From: Euperipatoides rowelli
Lineage: Eukaryota > Onychophora > Udeonychophora > Euonychophora > Peripatopsidae
Assembly: GCA_003024985.2 (NCBI GenBank)
Contig: PXIH01S0020046.1
Strand: one strand, 5' to 3'
DNA length: 10,674 nucleotides
Shown: positions 8,350 to 10,674 of the stretch, piece after piece
Layout of the letters: every line of letters starts with the position of its first letter
Position numbering within the stretch: position 1 is the first letter of the stretch
The notes under the pieces: model-generated
The model's database searches: none
Told to the model about the DNA's origin: nothing
Seen by the model: the letters and a program-made list of their open reading frames with translations, nothing else
Translations under genes and position numbers: made by a program

Positions 8350-8657
8350 TCCTTTAGAACCGGATTATTTTATAATACCACATATAAAGTTGTTGTTAGG
8401 CTCTACATCATCTATTATCATCTATAATATCTCAACAGAAAAAAAAACATATTGCATCAAGTTATTTATTGAAAAAAATACTTCAGCTTGTTTACATTAT
8501 TATGTCACAAATAAGATACAATAAAAACTGTGTGCCAATTGAAATAATATAACAAATTAAATTATTTAAAAAATATCCAAATAGACATTTAAACCATAGT
8601 TTCATTATATAATATATCTTATCAAGAAGATATAAAGATCAGGTTTCACTGTCATTA
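8350..8657. other. AT-rich spacer
   Basis: This AT-rich stretch separates the candidate first exon from the 3' end of the decayed minus-strand gene. Composition changes abruptly at about 8655. No polyadenylation signal for the minus-strand gene stands out and no RNA gene is seen. Confidence 0.6.
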
Positions 8658-10674
8658 TTAATGTAGCCCGCTCACATTACACAAAGTACTACAGCGAAGT
8701 CCAGCCTGATGACACTTACAGTTACCCTTTACAGGCAACCACACAGCCACAGTGGAGGAACAATGAGCATGCATTGACATCTGCCAAATCTGTCCAATGT
8801 GGCACCCAATCTTTTGTTCATGTATTCCATTCCCAGCCCCATTTACGAGGGGTTGGGATTTCTGGAGTTTTGTAGAGTGATTGTTTCCAGACAAAGGCTG
8901 AAGTGAGCAAGGTTATGCTTAGCATGCTGAAATAAAGCATGCTGGGTTGGGGGAATTGCATCCAGGNACCGATGGCCANGGGTGAACATGAGTTTCCTTG
9001 CCTCATTCAACAACACTGCACANCAGTTCTTACTGTACATGAGTACAGTCCAGCGTTCAATATGTCACCTATGCAATGAGTCCAGTGTGAGTCTTGTCGC
9101 GTCTTCGGTAATAGTGATGATGGTATCAATGACCTCAGGTAAGGTGGTGACCAATGCCTTCTATGCAGTTTTTTTTGCCAATTCCAAACATCACAGATAC
9201 AAAGTTGCACCCTGTGNATGCATGGAAGAAGGGGAGCACTTTGCAATTATGTTGACCCAGCATTTGTGAGATATTATGGATTGGAATAGCTTTGTATGTT
9301 TTTTCTGTTCCAAATCCAATCCATAGCTCTGAGAGGCCTAGTTCATGGAAGAACTTGATGGCCAGCACCACCATATCACTATCCACCATCCTGATGTAGG
9401 CCTTAGTGTGACCATGCTTAGCAGCTGCTACAAGTTGAGCATCATCCGGGTGTCAGCTTCTTCTTGCTGGCATGGAGACAAAGCTGTTAGGGCATTTGTT
9501 TTGTTGCTGAGTATGAGGTCAGCCTTTGTTGTAAGGAGATGGCAATGCAAATCAACTGTATTCCTTTGAAGTTCCTGACTGATGAACTGAAATAATTCAT
9601 CCTTATTCGGAGAATGTGTTAGGAACTTCTGCCATTCAGCTCGCTTTGGCAGTGGTATCTTGGTATTGACTAGTGTTTGTCGACCTGTATTTTAGCCTTG
9701 CTTGGCACAAGCTTGGGACTTTAGGCTAGCTTCTATATATGTCCCAGACTGCATCCACTCTTGTTGTGCCATCCATCATCTAGCTATCCATGTATGGAAG
9801 CAAGTGCATTTGTGTGTAATCTCCAAACACATGGGTACGCTTTGGATTGATGATGTGAATTATGGCCACCTTATCAAGAATGACCACAGAAGCATCTTTA
9901 GCTGATGAAGATATGCCAGATGGAGGCATTCCTGGTGTACAGTTCAAAATAACTGACTTGCCTTGATAAGATAAGGATGGTGGTTCATGCTGATTCTCAT
10001 GCTTGAAAAATTCAGCTATGTCTGCTCCAGGATGTGCTTGTAGGGAGATAAACAGCTTTGTGGTGAGAGTTGCATTTGACTTAGCAGATCTCAACTTGTC
10101 AGCACCCTTCTTTCGATCTGAAGTTGGCCTGTTGGTGAATGTGAACAAGTTGCCCTTTTGATTACATCAGAAAAGGGCTTTGATGCGTTTTCTATTCTGC
10201 TGCTTACAAACTCTGTGAACATATCTTTACCAATGCTTGGAGCTTTTCTTAGGCAGTCGAAAATGGAAGGGTCCATGATATTAACGGTGTCCAAAGTGAT
10301 GAGCTGTGAAACCTTTACTTTCAAGGGATTGACAATAGTACCCTCCTTGACAAGATCACATAGAGCTTTAAGATGATTGAGGAACTTCTGTTCCACAGCT
10401 GAGGACTCTGGATGCTACATACTTGTATGCTTGCTTGAGGCAGTGAAACATGCACTTTCAAAATCATCATTGGACCTTAGCATTTCAGGTTTTGACAATT
10501 TGATAACCTCCTCCTCTTGCTGACCATCAAGGCNTTTAGCTCCACCATCATCCTTAAGAAACTTGATGCTATGCTCCTGGATCTGATCAAGTGCCATAAG
10601 TGAGGACTTTTTTTTTCACTACGTTGAATGACAAATTTCCCCTCCATGGTGAGTCTCAGGAAGTCGTGCCATGT
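8658..10674 (-). pseudogene. Decayed copy of an invertebrate multi-copy gene with PIN/FEN1-like nuclease motifs and CXC-like tail (5' end outside window)
   Basis: About 670 codons remain; the N-terminal part lies beyond base 10674. Motifs in order: WHDFLR and GKFVIQRS, then LDQIQEH and DDGGAK; FLNHLKALCDLVK and LITLD; FFKHENQHEPPSLS; VVILDKVAII (Asp at 9873-9875); RVDAVWDIY; WQKFLTHSPNKDELFQF; EEADTRMM (9440-9463); VDSDMVVLA (Asp codons 9381-9383 and 9375-9377); FHA-x-TGCNF; GIGKK; NEARKLMF; IPPTQHALFQHAK; WGW; and a tail with C-G-C, CKGNCKC and C-x3-C ending in TAA at 8658-8660. This order matches an unnamed protein family I recall as repeated in cnidarians, molluscs and crustaceans (from memory, not searched). 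In-frame stops: 10415-10417, 9780-9782, 9692-9694, 9161-9163, 9065-9067, 8818-8820. Frame changes: about 10153-10159, 9733-9740, 9431-9437, the T run at 9169-9176, 8846-8857 and 8725-8730. Asn at 9204-9206 stands where I expect Asp. The nuclease link is inference. The GC content is far above the rest of the window. Confidence 0.8.

Noticed and set aside
8982-10376. Several + strand open frames of 67-95 codons
   Set aside because: They lie opposite the decayed minus-strand gene, whose motif order is coherent. The + strand frames are shadows of its former coding bias.

Overview
The window looks like nuclear DNA of an AT-rich animal, most likely an invertebrate. Long A and T runs, a 366-base impure trinucleotide microsatellite, short DNA-transposon relics and the lack of any long intact ORF all point that way. 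The only recognisable protein resembles an unnamed gene family that I recall as multi-copy in cnidarian, mollusc and crustacean genomes. The species cannot be read from the sequence. There is no rRNA, tRNA, CRISPR array, bacterial operon or complete protein-coding gene.

Layout. Bases 1-62 look like the end of a piggyBac-type DNA transposon: a CCCTAGAG terminus (minus strand) abutting TTAA, with a perfect subterminal palindrome. At 575-683 a short frame with protein-like composition sits between a possible splice acceptor and a stop codon, and could be a terminal exon. Bases 690-3970 are AT-rich and apparently non-coding, with homopolymer runs and one very C-rich tract (2785-2819). Bases 3973-4338 are a trinucleotide repeat that changes strand sense and contains perfect palindromes. 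A 59-base near-perfect foldback lies at 5248-5306. Two diverged copies of one MITE-like element (5712-5949 and 6086-6314) lie in the same orientation. A GC-rich islet is at 6844-6912. At 8277-8343 a CTCF-like motif precedes a strong-context ATG and a consensus splice donor, which could be a promoter plus first coding exon.

Bases 8658-10674, minus strand, hold the main feature: the C-terminal two thirds or so of a decayed gene with at least six in-frame stops and six frame changes. Read across frames it shows a coherent order of motifs: a DQ-x-x-EH/GGA block, an LD block, VWDxY, EEADTRMM, VDSDMVVL, a TGC(N) block followed by GIGKK, an IPPTQ segment, WGW, and a cysteine-rich CXC-like tail. I infer that the acidic motifs follow the order of a PIN/FEN1-type nuclease and that this copy has lost one of the conserved Asp residues.

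The parts do not form a pathway. This is a gene-poor stretch dominated by repeats and relics. The items most worth follow-up are the decayed nuclease-like gene, the MITE pair, the foldback, and the two small exon candidates.
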